NCBI GenBank assembly: GCA_914767715.1 | Contig: OU612068.1 | Span: 22,194,001 to 22,258,000, forward strand | Source: Membranipora membranacea | Taxonomy: Eukaryota; Bryozoa; Gymnolaemata; Cheilostomatida; Membraniporidae | Length of the DNA stretch: 64,000 nucleotides | Direction: 5' to 3' | In this document: one piece after another, positions 1 to 10,899 of the stretch | How positions within the stretch are numbered: the first letter of the stretch is position 1 | Layout: every line of letters begins with the position of its first letter | Notes under the pieces: model-generated | What the model saw: only the letters and a program-made list of their open reading frames with translations | The model's database searches: none | Told to the model about the DNA's origin: nothing | Translations under genes and position numbers: made by a program

Positions 1-135
1 TGTTCATAGCTGATTCAATCCTTGCCATGAGATCTCACATATGGGTAAATGTTTTCTGATAAATCACAAAGATGTGCTGGGATAAAGCCATTTGCAGTGT
101 GATAGATGTTGTGTTTTTTTTTATTTTATTCCAAG

Positions 136-962
136 GAAAAGAAGTCAGAAGAAATATCATTCTACAAAGGAGACAATGTTGTCACTTATAAGGAATTTGA
201 CGGCACATTTAGGGCTCATGACCTAAATAAGGTAAACATAATTGATTGAATTACAGAATGTGGCTGATTATTTGTATCAGAAATATAGCTTGTCTAATTA
301 CAAAATGTGACTGTTTATTTGTATCAGACATATAGCGCTGTCTTACCAATTACCTCTCCCCCCAGGAATGACGATACACACTTATTGCGGGCATGACATT
401 GTGTGATATATTACACATTATAATCGAACTTCATAGCATAGGCTAATTGTGCCAACCCTCTAGTCGTCTTTCATTGCGTTTGCCACTAAACAATAGAGAA
501 TAATCATAAGACTCACTGCATCAAATAATATCAGGGCTTTAATTGACTGAGAAGGTTCACTGTCACCATTCAGAGTAGAGCAGATTATGTTTCTATGATC
601 ATTGAGGGGTAGTCAGCTGTATTTGAGTCTGCCTTTTTAAACAAAAATATAGCACTCTCAAACTGATCTGAAGCAGATCATAAAATTTGGCATGAAGAAC
701 AATGATTTTATTTATCAGGGTATATACTACAACAAGAATGGGAACGATGGTCAATGTCACCTTCTTCCAGTGCCATCTACAGCAGGAATTGGGAACAAAG
801 TTGAGGTCTTCCTTGGCAAGCCTGAGAACATCACATTGGCATCAATCACTGAGAAGTTTAAGGTTTTGGAGGGGAAGATAACTGACATAAGACTCATACC
901 TAGCGTTGTACAAGCTGAATGTCATGGGAATTATAGATGGGTGGCCAACTCTGCACACAAAG
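136..962 (+). pseudogene. Module copy A of an unrecognised two-exon gene (fragment)
   Basis: Two exons can be placed: 136-231 (32 codons, phase 0 at both ends, after an AAG acceptor and before GTAAAC) and 719-962 (244 nt, ending in phase 1 before GTGATG). The first exon contains EEISFYKGDNVVTYKE; the second opens GIYYNKNGNDGQCHLLPVP. A paralogous pair of exons lies at 7855-8676 with the second exon exactly 244 nt long and in the same phase, which supports real coding exons. I do not recognise the domain. No start codon, promoter or following exon is visible, so this looks like a truncated gene or element fragment. It may be the 5' part of the same transposon family that continues into the P-type transposase downstream of copy B. 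Confidence 0.5.
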
Positions 963-1980
963 GTGATGTCAGGAGCCTTTTTGTAACTCCTGACAAATAC
1001 CATAGTTATTATACTGATATTTATTAGTGTAGGTAAGCAGCAACCTTATAGGCCCTGTATTTATGGACGGCACACTGCAAATTAAGGGTTTATAAACTGT
1101 GCATGCGCTGAAAGCATGCTTGTGTTATTCCATGGCTTACTCAGAGATGTTTTATTTATTTAGCCTTGGTCTGCTGAGCTAGCAAAATGTAACTTATTGT
1201 ACTATCTTAAATAATCTGCCGAACAATGCAAAGTGTAGCATGAAGGAGCCGATCATTAAGGCATAACTGATAAATTATATCAAGCACTAATCCTTGGCGT
1301 GCTAATGATAATAGAAGGATGTTTGATTTAGCTTCAGTTTAATTATTATGAAACAAAAATATAATTAGGAAGATAATTAGTTAGTAATATGTAAATTTAG
1401 GCAGCAACTATTAGAGACACAACTGCCTCAACAAAATAGTGTTCAACAATGTTTATTGCAACAGTGACCTTTTAATCAATGCTATACTCCCCCCCCCCCC
1501 CCATTTTATTAGCCACTACACTAGTCATGTACAATTGTTGTGTCTAGTTATTTACATTACCACAATTAGCAGTAGAAACTTGTGCTATGATTATTTATTT
1601 ATTATTGGTTTTTAGTTGTGACTATTTATCTGGTCGTGGAAAGCAGCATTAGAAAAACTGATGGCTGTAGAATTATTATTAATTCTTTGATTAACATAAC
1701 TTATACATACTGGAAACTTCAGAATAGGAGTAAGATCATTTTTCTGTTTAATAATTATTTATTATCAAATAAATGACATACGTAGCGATGCCATGTGCTA
1801 ACCAATATTTATCATATGTTTTATAATTATTCTTGGGTTTATGAGTCATGTATAGTCAGCAAACAGTCAGCATCATTGCAAAATATCGACCCTAGCAAAT
1901 GTTCTATTTATCAGCAAACGGAATTTTTTATGCGCCACCTCAACATTATTGCAACGTGCCAACTCAACAATCCTAACACC
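963..1980. other. Gene-free AT-rich stretch
   Basis: No exon with plausible splice sites and family resemblance was found. It contains a C homopolymer of about 12 at 1490-1501 and AT-rich simple sequence. Confidence 0.6.
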
Positions 1981-2010
1981 CTATATAAGGCAGGGCCCAC
2001 CGTAGTAAGT

Positions 2011-2290
2011 TTGGTAGTAGCATTTTAGACTTTGGCAGCAAGGGTTTGTCAGAGGAGTAGCATTTTAGAGTTTGGCAGCAAGGGTTTGTCAGAGGAGTAG
2101 CACTTTAGACTTTGGCAGCAAGGGTTTGTCAGAGGAGTAGCACTTTAGACTTTGGCAGCAAGGGTTTGTCAGAGCAGTAGCATTTTAGACTTTGGCAGCA
2201 AGGGTTTGTCAGAGGAGTAGCATTTTAGACTTTGGCAGCAAGGGTTTGCCATAGTAGTAGTATTAAGACTTTGGTAGCAAGGGTTGACCA
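2011..2290 (+). repeat. 40-bp minisatellite, about 7 copies
   Basis: The marker TTTGGCAGCAAGGGTTTG recurs at 2031, 2071, 2111, 2151, 2191 and 2231, an exact 40-bp period, with diverged partial units at both ends. Inner copies differ by only one or two bases, so the array was homogenised recently. Confidence 0.93.
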
Positions 2291-2341
2291 AGAGTATCAA
2301 TTTTAGACATTGATGGTAAGAGATTATTAAGGCGAAATACA

Positions 2342-2645
2342 GAGTTCAGGATTACGAGTTGAGGACACGGTGACAGAGGCGTACACAAGGAGGAATAATA
2401 GAGTTCAAGATTACAATTTGAAGACACGGTGACAGAGGCGTACACAAGGAGGAATTACAGAGTTCAAGATTACGAGTTGAATACACGGTAACAGAGACGT
2501 ACACAAAGAGGAATTTCAGAGTTGAAGATTACGAGTTGAAGACACGGTGACAGAGGCGTACGCAAGGAGGAATTACAGAGTTCAAGATTACGAATTTGAA
2601 GATATAGTGATAGGAGCATTCACAAAGAAGAATTACAGACTTCAC
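2342..2645 (+). repeat. 59-bp minisatellite, about 5 copies
   Basis: Units begin GAGTTCAAGATTACGA at 2342, 2401, 2460, 2519 and 2578, with period 59 bp. The inner part GACACGGTGACAGAGGCGTA is well conserved; the last unit is diverged. The array sits about 50 bp after the 40-bp array, with unrelated unit sequence. Confidence 0.93.
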
Positions 2646-2761
2646 TAGAATATAGCAAGTACCGTATTATTTGTAAGGCAGTTATTTTTAAGACCTTGAA
2701 GATTTATTTATATCTCAAATTTTATGAAGTTAAAGTGTCATTTGATTTTGTTTTCAATAAA

Positions 2762-4680
2762 TTCAAAATTCGCAAGAGGCTAATATTTTTAGCCAAAAAG
2801 GTGGCACTTCAGGGTATTTATTGGCATACCTAAAGTGGGGCGTAAAGCAGTTTATTTTGGCAAGTGAGACTGCCTCGCTTGGGTCAAATACTTTTAATAA
2901 GCTAACATAACTATTGGAGAGCTTGAATCAAAGTCATCCTTTGATGTAATTGAAAGTGATTTTTTACAAGGCTGAAGTTTAATTTTGTTATCATAAGTAG
3001 ACTATCAAGTTATATGTTATGTAATAGTAAAGCTAATCCTTTGAAGTATCATTTCCCCCCCCTCCCCGCAAGTCAGGGTAAGGATAGTCCTAGTTCTATC
3101 AAGTAGCCCTTTCTGTTCAGAACTGTGAACGGTAGAACGAAGTCTATTTTTGGATTGCCTTTTGTGGAACAAAGCACTTGATTATTGACATAATAGACTA
3201 ATTGAGATATTAATCTGGTTTATTAACATAGTGTGTAGACATAAACATAGACAGGTATAATACATAATTTGTCGCATTCTTGTAAACTTTCCGTCATAAT
3301 AAGGAAGTTACGATAGGGTTTCCCAGTGAAGTTCCTTTGTAATATTGAGGAGGGAATTCCCTGAGTTAAACTATCTTGAGTAACCACAGTTGAATAGTAT
3401 TAATTGACCATAGAATTTAACGCTTATTATTATATTGTATTTTGAGATATTACCCCTGCTAGGAACCTGAGAGAATTAGTATTTGCTAACGGCGTAAAAC
3501 CAAAAGCCCACCTTACCAGCCTGACGGTGACGAACAACCTTTCACTTTAAATCCTGATTCAATGATGTAGTTAAATAAGTTTGAGTAATCTATTAATTTA
3601 TTAGATAATCTGCATAACCATTGTAATAGTACCTAGCATGTGTCATTGAAGGCCTTGCTTAGCCTTGAGATCAGTTCAGACATTTCAGATAAAAATTGGA
3701 GAAACAAATGAGACCAATATATTCAACTTTCGTTTCTACGCGCACCACCACAATGCTTTTTAATTTTTTGTAGGTCGAAAAATGACAAAAAGACAAACAA
3801 TAACTACTACTTCTACTACCTGATGGTACTACTCAGTGGCGTATATTAGCAATCACGGCCCACGGATTTCCGTGAATGGCTGAATAGCTCAGTGTGTAGA
3901 GCGTCGGGCTCAAGCAGGGGGATAATGTTCTCGGTGGGAGGGGGAAAAGGAGAAAAGAAAAAAAAGAGGAAAAAAGGAGAGAAAAAAAAAGGGAAAAAGG
4001 CAAAAGAAAGAAAAATAATTGCTTATCTGCTAAATTCCCATCAATTTACACGCATTTATCTACCAGAACTCAGGATTCGGTTTTCTTTTAAGCTTTCTAC
4101 GAATTCTATATTGAGTTGTCTTCTCATGTTGTATGGGGAGAGAACTCTTCCATATCCGTTTTGCATATTTTTGAGGATTTTGGTGTAAACCTCTCTGGTG
4201 TAGCTATGTATAGGTATGATCAGGATCATTAACAGCTTCTCAACGGTCTATTTTATCTTCGAGACATATAAGTTTAGTGGAATATGTCATATCATGATCT
4301 GAAAGGAGAATTATGGACAGATGACATTTGTTGAAAATACAGCTTAGTCTTTGAAACTAAGAACGAAATGTTCTATGCAACTGCTGGCTTAGTCGGGTGA
4401 ATCAGCTTACATTAGTTCAGCGTAAATATATAACTATATTTAGCAGACTAATCTTGAAATACAGGACTATGAATAGGTAAGGATGTGATTCAGGCATACA
4501 AAATGTTTGATATAAAAATAAGTGATTTGATTTATGAATGGCAGGTAAAAAAAAAGAATTATTTTCCATAGAAGTAAACGAAACTAAATTTGGATCAGAA
4601 TATAAGTTATTGTGATCACGTATCAAGAAATTCTAGGAAGAGCAAATAAAATTGTGATGAAATGAAGCAAACGTATGGAG
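2762..4680. other. Gene-free stretch with a tRNA-like half and purine-rich tract
   Basis: No gene was found. At 3878-3910 the sequence TAGCTCAGTGTGTAGAGCG resembles the 5' half of a tRNA (A-box), without a matching 3' half. It is followed by an A/G-rich tract (3935-4015) whose apparent Lys-rich reading frame is a composition artefact. Confidence 0.5.
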
Positions 4681-4835
4681 TTAATCACGCTTCCTAGATT
4701 TGACTATAGAAGCCCACACATCATAGCTTCCATCTTCTTTAGGGCAGAAAGTCTTGCCTTTTACGATAGCATGTTGGCGATGCCCAGTTGCTTTTGTCTT
4801 AGGTAACTGGCATCGAGTGCATAAGAACTGTTTTC

Positions 4836-4899
4836 TTTGACCTGTTGGCTTAATCACTGTTAAGAAGATTGTTGTGGGTTCGAATCCCATCAAGGTCAG
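4836..4899 (+). repeat. tRNA-like remnant with B-box
   Basis: GGTTCGAATCC (B-box) sits in a 64-nt stretch whose ends can pair (GACCT with AGGTC), like an acceptor stem, but the anticodon arm is too short for a tRNA. It is probably a decayed tRNA or a tRNA-derived repeat head. Just upstream (4776-4815) lies an imperfect hairpin with arms GATGCCCAGTT / AACTGGCATC. Confidence 0.35.
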
Positions 4900-5054
4900 T
4901 TTTTTATCAAATGGGTGCTTTATAACTGGAGCATTTTTACCGTAATCTTCTACTGCTATTGAATTGTTTTCTGAAAGTACCCAACAGCTCAGTGAGCTAT
5001 TGAAATACCTCTCTGTTTGCACTATTTTTCTACCGATATGCAAAAATTTCCGTG

Positions 5055-5130
5055 GTGGGAGGGCGCTTAAGCGCCCCTCCCACACCCTCCCTGCCACGCC
5101 TACGGCGTGTGGATCGGGCTAGGCCCGATC
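5055..5130. repeat. Cluster of three GC-rich hairpins
   Basis: Three inverted repeats follow one another in otherwise AT-rich DNA: 5055-5083 (GTGGGAGGGCGCTTAAGCGC core with one bulged C), 5095-5109 (CACGCC-TAC-GGCGTG) and 5112-5130 (GATCGGGC-TAG-GCCCGATC, perfect arms). A relative of the first hairpin lies in the opposite orientation at 5949-5973. Such hairpins are common near the ends of non-autonomous transposons; the element itself was not delimited. Confidence 0.75.
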
Positions 5131-5644
5131 AATATGCTCATCTCTAAAAAGTCAATGAGTGAAATTTTTTAGAATATACACCCCTGGTACTACATTTATT
5201 ACAATTGATCCCTGTTAAATCACATAATTAAGAGACCTATGTTTGGTCAATAAAATCATGACCAGAGCATAACAACTACATAGGATAGTATCAAGCAGCG
5301 GCAGCATCATTTGAATATCAATTTAACTCCTCCTCTTGATAATGTCAACTGCTATGAGTCCATATTTTACCCACTTTTGCTGGAATAACCACATTGATAA
5401 ATACACGATACCATTAAAATTTCAGCTTGTATAATAGCAATGAATTGATATCAACAAATCCTTCATTGACTCACATATACATACATGTTTATACAGAACA
5501 AATCCTGAATAATAAAACATAGTGTGGCCGGCAAACCTTGCTTATTTATTATATTCAATCAATGACCTTATTAGTACAACCCCAATATTATTATTAGATT
5601 CTGTTCGCAGACGATAGTATCATTTTCAGTACAGAGCCTAAAGC

Positions 5645-5720
5645 ATGGCTGGGCAACTTTTTCTTGAAAAAGGCCACATTTCATGCCGGCTCAACTCAAA
5701 AGGCCGCAACATATCTTTCA
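5645..5720 (+). mobile_element. hAT-like terminal remnant
   Basis: CATGGCTGGGCAACTTTTTC followed by AAGGCCACATTTC resembles the 5' terminus of hAT-type elements and is related to the complete element at 55550-56064 (CAGGGGTGCCCAACCTTTTC). No matching 3' terminus or target duplication was found, so this is a decayed one-ended piece. Confidence 0.4.
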
Positions 5721-5948
5721 GGGATAAAATTGGTACTGGAGTAGCAATTTTGGCACTTCCTATTTTGATGAAATTAAAACAAATTTATGTCTAAAAATTG
5801 CAGTATGTTGCAAAAACCAGCAACTCAGCAAAAATACTGGTTTATCTAATGTTCTTGAGTTTTGTGATGTCATTTTACCTCATGAATTGATTGTGTACAT
5901 GTCTGTATCCCCGTGTTCCATGTGTATGACAAAGTGCAGGGTGGGTGC

Positions 5949-5973
5949 GGGAGGGGTGCTGTAGCACCCTCCC
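5949..5973. repeat. GC-rich hairpin, inverted relative of 5055-5083
   Basis: GGGAGGGGTGCT / AGCACCCTCCC arms with the same single-C bulge as the hairpin at 5055-5083 read on the minus strand. The C-G pair there is replaced by T-A here, a compensating change. Flanking sequence (GTGCAGGGTGGGTGC against GTGGCAGGGAGGGTGTG) is also related. Confidence 0.65.
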
Positions 5974-6109
5974 AGGGGTTAACGTGTAAATAAAGTTCAT
6001 ACAGGACTGTTTTGATGGAGAAGGAAGTATTTTCAAGGATCGAAAAAAAATTTTTTAATTTTGCGTGTCCTGTCAAAGTTTTCACCTTACAGCTCCCGCC
6101 CTCTCTCAA

Positions 6110-7529
6110 AGAAGGGAAATTTTAGCGAATGATTGTGAAATGAAGAATTCAATATGGAACATCTCAGCCATGATGCAGGAGAACTTGTCACAAAGGGAAT
6201 TTTTGTCCACAGAGACTGTTTTGCAAAAAAAAGAAATTACTATAATATTAGGGAAACTTGTAATTTTAACATTCAAAGGTCACTGTTTTGTGTTATTTCA
6301 TAGGGACAACAACTTGATGATATAGTAAGAGTGGCTGGGAAGCTTAGCTACATGCATAAGCGTTAACCTCCCCCCCCCCCTCATCTATGGGATTGAGTTC
6401 TCGGCATTTAGTTTATGGGCATTATACAGCTTGTTATCTCAACCAAATTTACCTTCTCCAAAAACCAGCTTTAATAGTTATCTTGAAAATTACACCTTAG
6501 CGCCATGTCACTAATTATTCCGAAGAATTCTGATTAATGCCCATTAATATACTATCTACATACAAACTTTTGAACCATTCAAACAAAACCCACCTTGAAC
6601 TGCGAACTAGAGGTCGAAAGAGCTATCCAAAAACTTGCACTTGCCCAAATAAGAGAACCACTAACTTCAGAGGGAACGGTCACTGCTTACCACTAGAGTA
6701 AACCTCATGGGTGCGGAGGTAGCAGTGCTTTCTTGTCTTGTTGGTGGGTTGGGATCTGCTCTCTTGAAGTTTTATGTTCCAAGTGTAAATGGCAGAGTGA
6801 CTGTCCTGCCTGAGTGCGATGTCCCAAACTACATTAACTACATGACCATACCGCGGCACTGTTTTAAATTTAATATATTATTTAAATTTTAATTTTATGA
6901 TCGATACGGGAACCAATCCTGGTGATAGAAACACCTTTGGACACTACACCACTTTTTTTTTAGTTGGGGTCACAATTTCATCGAAAAAAATACCCACAAA
7001 GCTTTTTGCTCTTACCCACTTAGATCAGAAATGATACCAATATATCAGTCTCATTACAATACATATACAACTCAAACATGTTAGTATGAATCAAATCTAA
7101 CTGAACAAATAATGATTCAAAGTCTCTACCACATCAATTATTCTTTTCCTGAATGGACTAGGAAACTAGTAACCATGATACCAATGTGTTTCTTGATTAC
7201 CTGTTTATTATTGATAGGTCACGACTGGATGAGATCATCAGACTATCTGTTTCCTGGTGATTTTGGTTATAACAGTCTCTTTATGTAGTCATTAGGTTGT
7301 GAATAATGTGATCCAAACCAATCAATCATATTATATTAGAATTTGGGTTAGAAAGATTTATAGTTGCTATGATTAGCTGAACTATTATTTCTTGCCCACT
7401 CATTTTTTCCTTCCATTTTTAACAAGGAAAGGCTTCCCAACCTGAAAACCACAACATTCTATAAGTCTATCTATAAGTTGAAAGCATAATCAATTATACT
7501 GCTCCTGTGCAGGAAATAGGTTCTGAACC
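6110..7529. other. Gene-free stretch
   Basis: Nothing recognisable apart from a short C tract at about 6368-6380. Apparent reading frames here show no splice-site support or family resemblance. Confidence 0.5.
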
Positions 7530-7619
7530 TATATAAAGAGAGGCAAGACTGTATCATTACAGCACCCATTTTCACCAGCACAAGTTTGATACACAAAGGA
7601 GTGACAAAAAGGGTAGATG
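7530..7619 (+). promoter_or_regulatory. TATA promoter and ATG-only first exon
   Basis: TATATAAAG at 7530-7538 is followed about 30 bp later by a likely start site (about 7560-7565), an untranslated leader, and an ATG at 7617-7619 placed immediately before a GTAAGC donor. The next exon (7855) continues in phase 0, so the initiator codon would sit alone at the end of the first exon. This is the probable promoter of the module-B / transposase gene downstream. Confidence 0.5.
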
Positions 7620-7854
7620 GTAAGCTTTCTCTCATGATATCCTAATACTTTATTAAGAGTATAATTGATGCACTTTTTTTAAATTTAAATTAAACAGCCT
7701 TCCAAAAGAAGCCAGTCAGCAAAATTTTGTTTATCACATACTTAGATTGTTAAAGTTCCGTGTTATTTGAATTCTGAAGGTTATTGATATTTGCTTTTGG
7801 TGACATTTGGTGACAAGTTTGAACCATGACACATAATGATATTTTTTCTTGCAG

Positions 7855-9222
7855 CAAACCAAGGCACGGGCAGAAGAAATCTCTTTTTTATAAAGAAGAA
7901 AAAATGTTGTAATTTACAGAGAGGAAGATGGCTCACTTCAAGCCCAAGACTACAACAAAGAGAGTACTGAGCATATTTAAATTTCATTTCGTCAGGTCAA
8001 AATTCCTTACCTTATTGTAATTGCTTTTCAAGCTTACCAATTAGTTCCCACCTTTGAAAAATTCACCCTAACCAGTTGGAATCAATAACAAGCCTTACAA
8101 TTCATAAGTTCATAACTTAGAAATCATCATGTTTTTTTCTCCACAAGGGTTATCAACTCCAATATTTTCTTACTATTATTAGATTTTAAGTAATTGAAAA
8201 TATTCTTGCCCATCCTAACCTCATACAATGGTGCGCTATGTAGATTTCAATACATGCACTTTCTCTTTGGCCGAAAAAGGGAAACTGAATAGAAAATAAA
8301 GTGTAAATAATTATTCTCAATATTATCCCGAATACCAACACACATCATATGTAAGCACAGTAAAATAAATAAATGGCGCACAGATCAACAAAAGTCAAAC
8401 CATACCAAATTACTGTGATGATAGTATTACAGGGCATCTTTTATAAGAAAGACAGCAACTCAGCTCAGTGTTTTCTGCTGCCAGTTCCGAACAAACCAGG
8501 GAGTGGAAGGAAGATCGAAAACTTCCTTGCAGAGAATGACAATGTGTCCTTGGAGGGAGAGGAGGAGCTATTTGATGTATTGGAGGGAGAAACAGCTGAC
8601 ACCAGTTTCATAACACTAAGTGTACGCGATGAATGTAACAACGGTTTCAGATTGTTGGCAAAGTCTTCAAACACAGGTATGCTGTGTACCATTATCAAAC
8701 CTCATAAAAACACTACAGTACTGAATCATCATAATAAAAAACACAATATCAAAATATACACAGTTTGCTTTAGTGTATTTTAGCTAGTTTGGCTACTGTT
8801 ATGTAGTGAGGAGTTGTGTATACTTTGATGTTACTAAGACAACTCCTTACACACAATGTATTTGGTAGCCATCTTAGTCTAAGTCAGACCTTGGCTTTTA
8901 TTTTGGTTAACAAAATATCATATTACTCTACACAATCCGGTGCACATAGCACATAGACAATAGATACTTAAGCCAGGCCATTTCCGAATGTCAGCTGGAG
9001 TCTGCATATCAAAATAAATGAATAAAACTTAGCTCCATCACAAATTCTTCAGGTTTTCTAGCCACTCATCTTTGTGAGTAAATATCCATCAATGGAATCA
9101 GCAATTTATGCTTTGCTATTTTGACTTTAGGTGCATAAAACAGTATTTGATACGCTTGTTAATTTTTAGATGCTGTTGCACTAAGCAGACAGAAAAGAGG
9201 ATGGCCAAAGATAAGTGTCAGC
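7855..9222 (+). pseudogene. Module copy B, three exons, disrupted
   Basis: Exon 7855 to about 7970 is the counterpart of 136-231: AEEISF then NVVIYREEDGSLQAQDYNK. Extra bases in a T run and an A run put a TAA between these two parts, and the donor after the exon is degraded. Exon 8433-8676 is 244 nt, exactly like copy A, and opens GIFYKKDSNSAQCFLLPVP. Exon 9170-9222 (53 nt) joins in phase and encodes a basic SRQKRGWPK segment resembling an AT-hook. Function unknown. Position and orientation suggest these are 5' exons of the P-type transposase gene that follows. Confidence 0.5.
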
Positions 9223-9475
9223 GTAAGAATCAATATAAAGTTCAGTTTCTAATACGATATTAAACGCTTATTTATTTCTGTTTGCAAGTTCAGAAAAAGC
9301 AATAGAAAAGAGATTTTTTTTTTATTATCTTCACACTTTATATTTTGTTAGTAAATTTTTGTCAAGCTCTTTTTAAAGTCCCCATTTATTGACTTTTGCA
9401 TTAGTCATTCAACTCAGGATACTTTCAGCGAAGCCAATGTAAAAGCAGCAACCACTTTGCCCCAGAGGTACAGCT

Positions 9476-9643
9476 GATGGTTTGAGCACTGATACAAATA
9501 CAAGCCCTACGCCCAGTACTAGTCCAATGGTTACAACGCAGAGACAACGTACTCAAACCTCCACACCGTCACTTATTACACCACCAGTACTGAGACGCTC
9601 AGCTCGGATAAGCAGACAACCAGAGAGATATAAACACTCTTAA
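9476..9643 (+). pseudogene. Ser/Thr/Pro-rich tail fragment ending RRSARISRQPERY
   Basis: An open stretch of about 55 codons, rich in Ser, Thr and Pro, ends with RRSARISRQPERYKHS and a TAA. A basic RRS.RI...P.R tail is frequent at the C-terminus of retrotransposon integrases, so this may be a retroelement remnant; it could equally be another exon of the element around it. Confidence 0.35.
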
Positions 9644-9929
9644 AGGGGAGGCAATGATATATATGCCATGCCTTAACGATGACAGTAATTAGTCTGCTAA
9701 ACATCACAGGAAGTGATATCAGATTTTATTGTTCATTTATATTGACCACAACGCAGTGGCTATTTCTTCTCCATGTAAACAATGCTACTAGCGAGATGCC
9801 TCTGCTAGATGCTCCCAATAAAATATCACAAAACATCACCAACAAACAAACTCAATAAGAATATACCCTGACAATCGAAAGTGACAGTCAGTAACAAAGA
9901 AAAATCCGCACTGAGACCCTTGTAGGCAG

Positions 9930-10071
9930 GCGTGTTCGCCATCTTTTCACAGAAGAGGGCACCACTGAATGGTACGAGGGTACAGTCATCAAGATGGTTA
10001 ATAGCAGAAAAGACCCTTTCAGAATCACTTATGATTATTTACGATGGGTTGGATGATACCTGGTGCTTTAA
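9930..10071 (+). pseudogene. Tudor/chromo-like domain fragment, frameshifted
   Basis: The frame encodes GRRVRHLFTEEGTTEWYEG and VIKMVNSRKDPFRITY, then resumes in another frame with YDGLDDTWCFNLLADL and a TAG. The frame break coincides with about 10 extra bases (GATTATTTAC). A short beta-barrel with a WYEG turn and an FxIxYD strand resembles Tudor or chromo-like modules, but I assign no family with certainty. Confidence 0.4.
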
Positions 10072-10426
10072 TTTACTGGCTGATCTGTAGAACGGGGACC
10101 TAGTTCTTTTAAACTAATTGATTCATGTTTTTTTCACATGTATAATTCCATACTTCTGGTATATACCAACTTCAGGTTTGTTTAACACATGATTGTGAAA
10201 CATATTTGCATTCATTTCTTTTGGTTGTTATTTAATGTTATATGTGTGCAAAACATATCTATCAAGAAAATCAGATGGAAACCACTCCTTTATCTTCAAT
10301 ACTATTTCCTCAATTAACTACAAATATGATATTTATTGCAATACAAAATAATATTAATATCCTTGCTTTGAACCAATACGAGTAGAGCGGGTCATCTTGA
10401 TTTAGATTGTCACAAACATCTATTTT

Positions 10427-10875
10427 TTGCATCTTAAAGGCATTGCAACCCAAAGTTACAGTGCTGTCCAACTGAAAGAATTAGAAAAGATTATTGGACT
10501 TACCATCACTTCCCTTAGATACACCCACAAGGGCACCATAATTTCATCTGTTGTCAAAAATGCTATAATAGCTGATAAATACCATCAGAGAGTCGTTTAC
10601 ATCACATGTCCGGAGGTTGATTTCCTCATCAGCTAACTCTAAAGATAAGGAGACAAATATGAACATTGTAACATCTTAAATGAAAAAAAAATTGTCTCAC
10701 CTGAATAGTCGATGAAATCTTACATGCATAGCTGTATATAATTATTTGATAGAGATTTGACATCAAAGACTGAATTTTGAAATGTAGCTACTTGGAGGTG
10801 CCTTGATGGCTTTCAGGTTGCTCAATATTCATGAGGAAATTGACTTTTGCTTGTAGAAAGATATAGAGAGGGTGA
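10427..10875. other. Gap between element pieces
   Basis: A short open frame (10427-10636) has no convincing homology or splice context. Nothing else was seen. Confidence 0.4.
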
Positions 10876-10899
10876 GTGCATGTCAACCACTTGAAGCTG

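Larger units (their letters stand above)
1982..2761 (+). other. TATA-to-polyA transcription-unit-like block, possible LTR
   Basis: A strong TATA motif (TATATAAG, 1982-1989) is followed by two minisatellites and a canonical AATAAA at 2756-2761. This order (TATA, repeats, polyadenylation signal) is what a retrotransposon LTR looks like, and TGGCAC/TGGCA sequences follow within 100 bases where a primer-binding site could sit. I could not define terminal TG..CA ends, a target duplication or a second LTR, so the LTR reading is an inference. Confidence 0.3.

Noticed and set aside
2031-2640. CRISPR-like array
   Set aside because: Units are directly adjacent with no spacers, and the DNA is animal; these are minisatellites.
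3892-4188. Lys-rich open frame
   Set aside because: It is produced by an A/G-rich low-complexity tract after a tRNA-like half; no splice or homology support.
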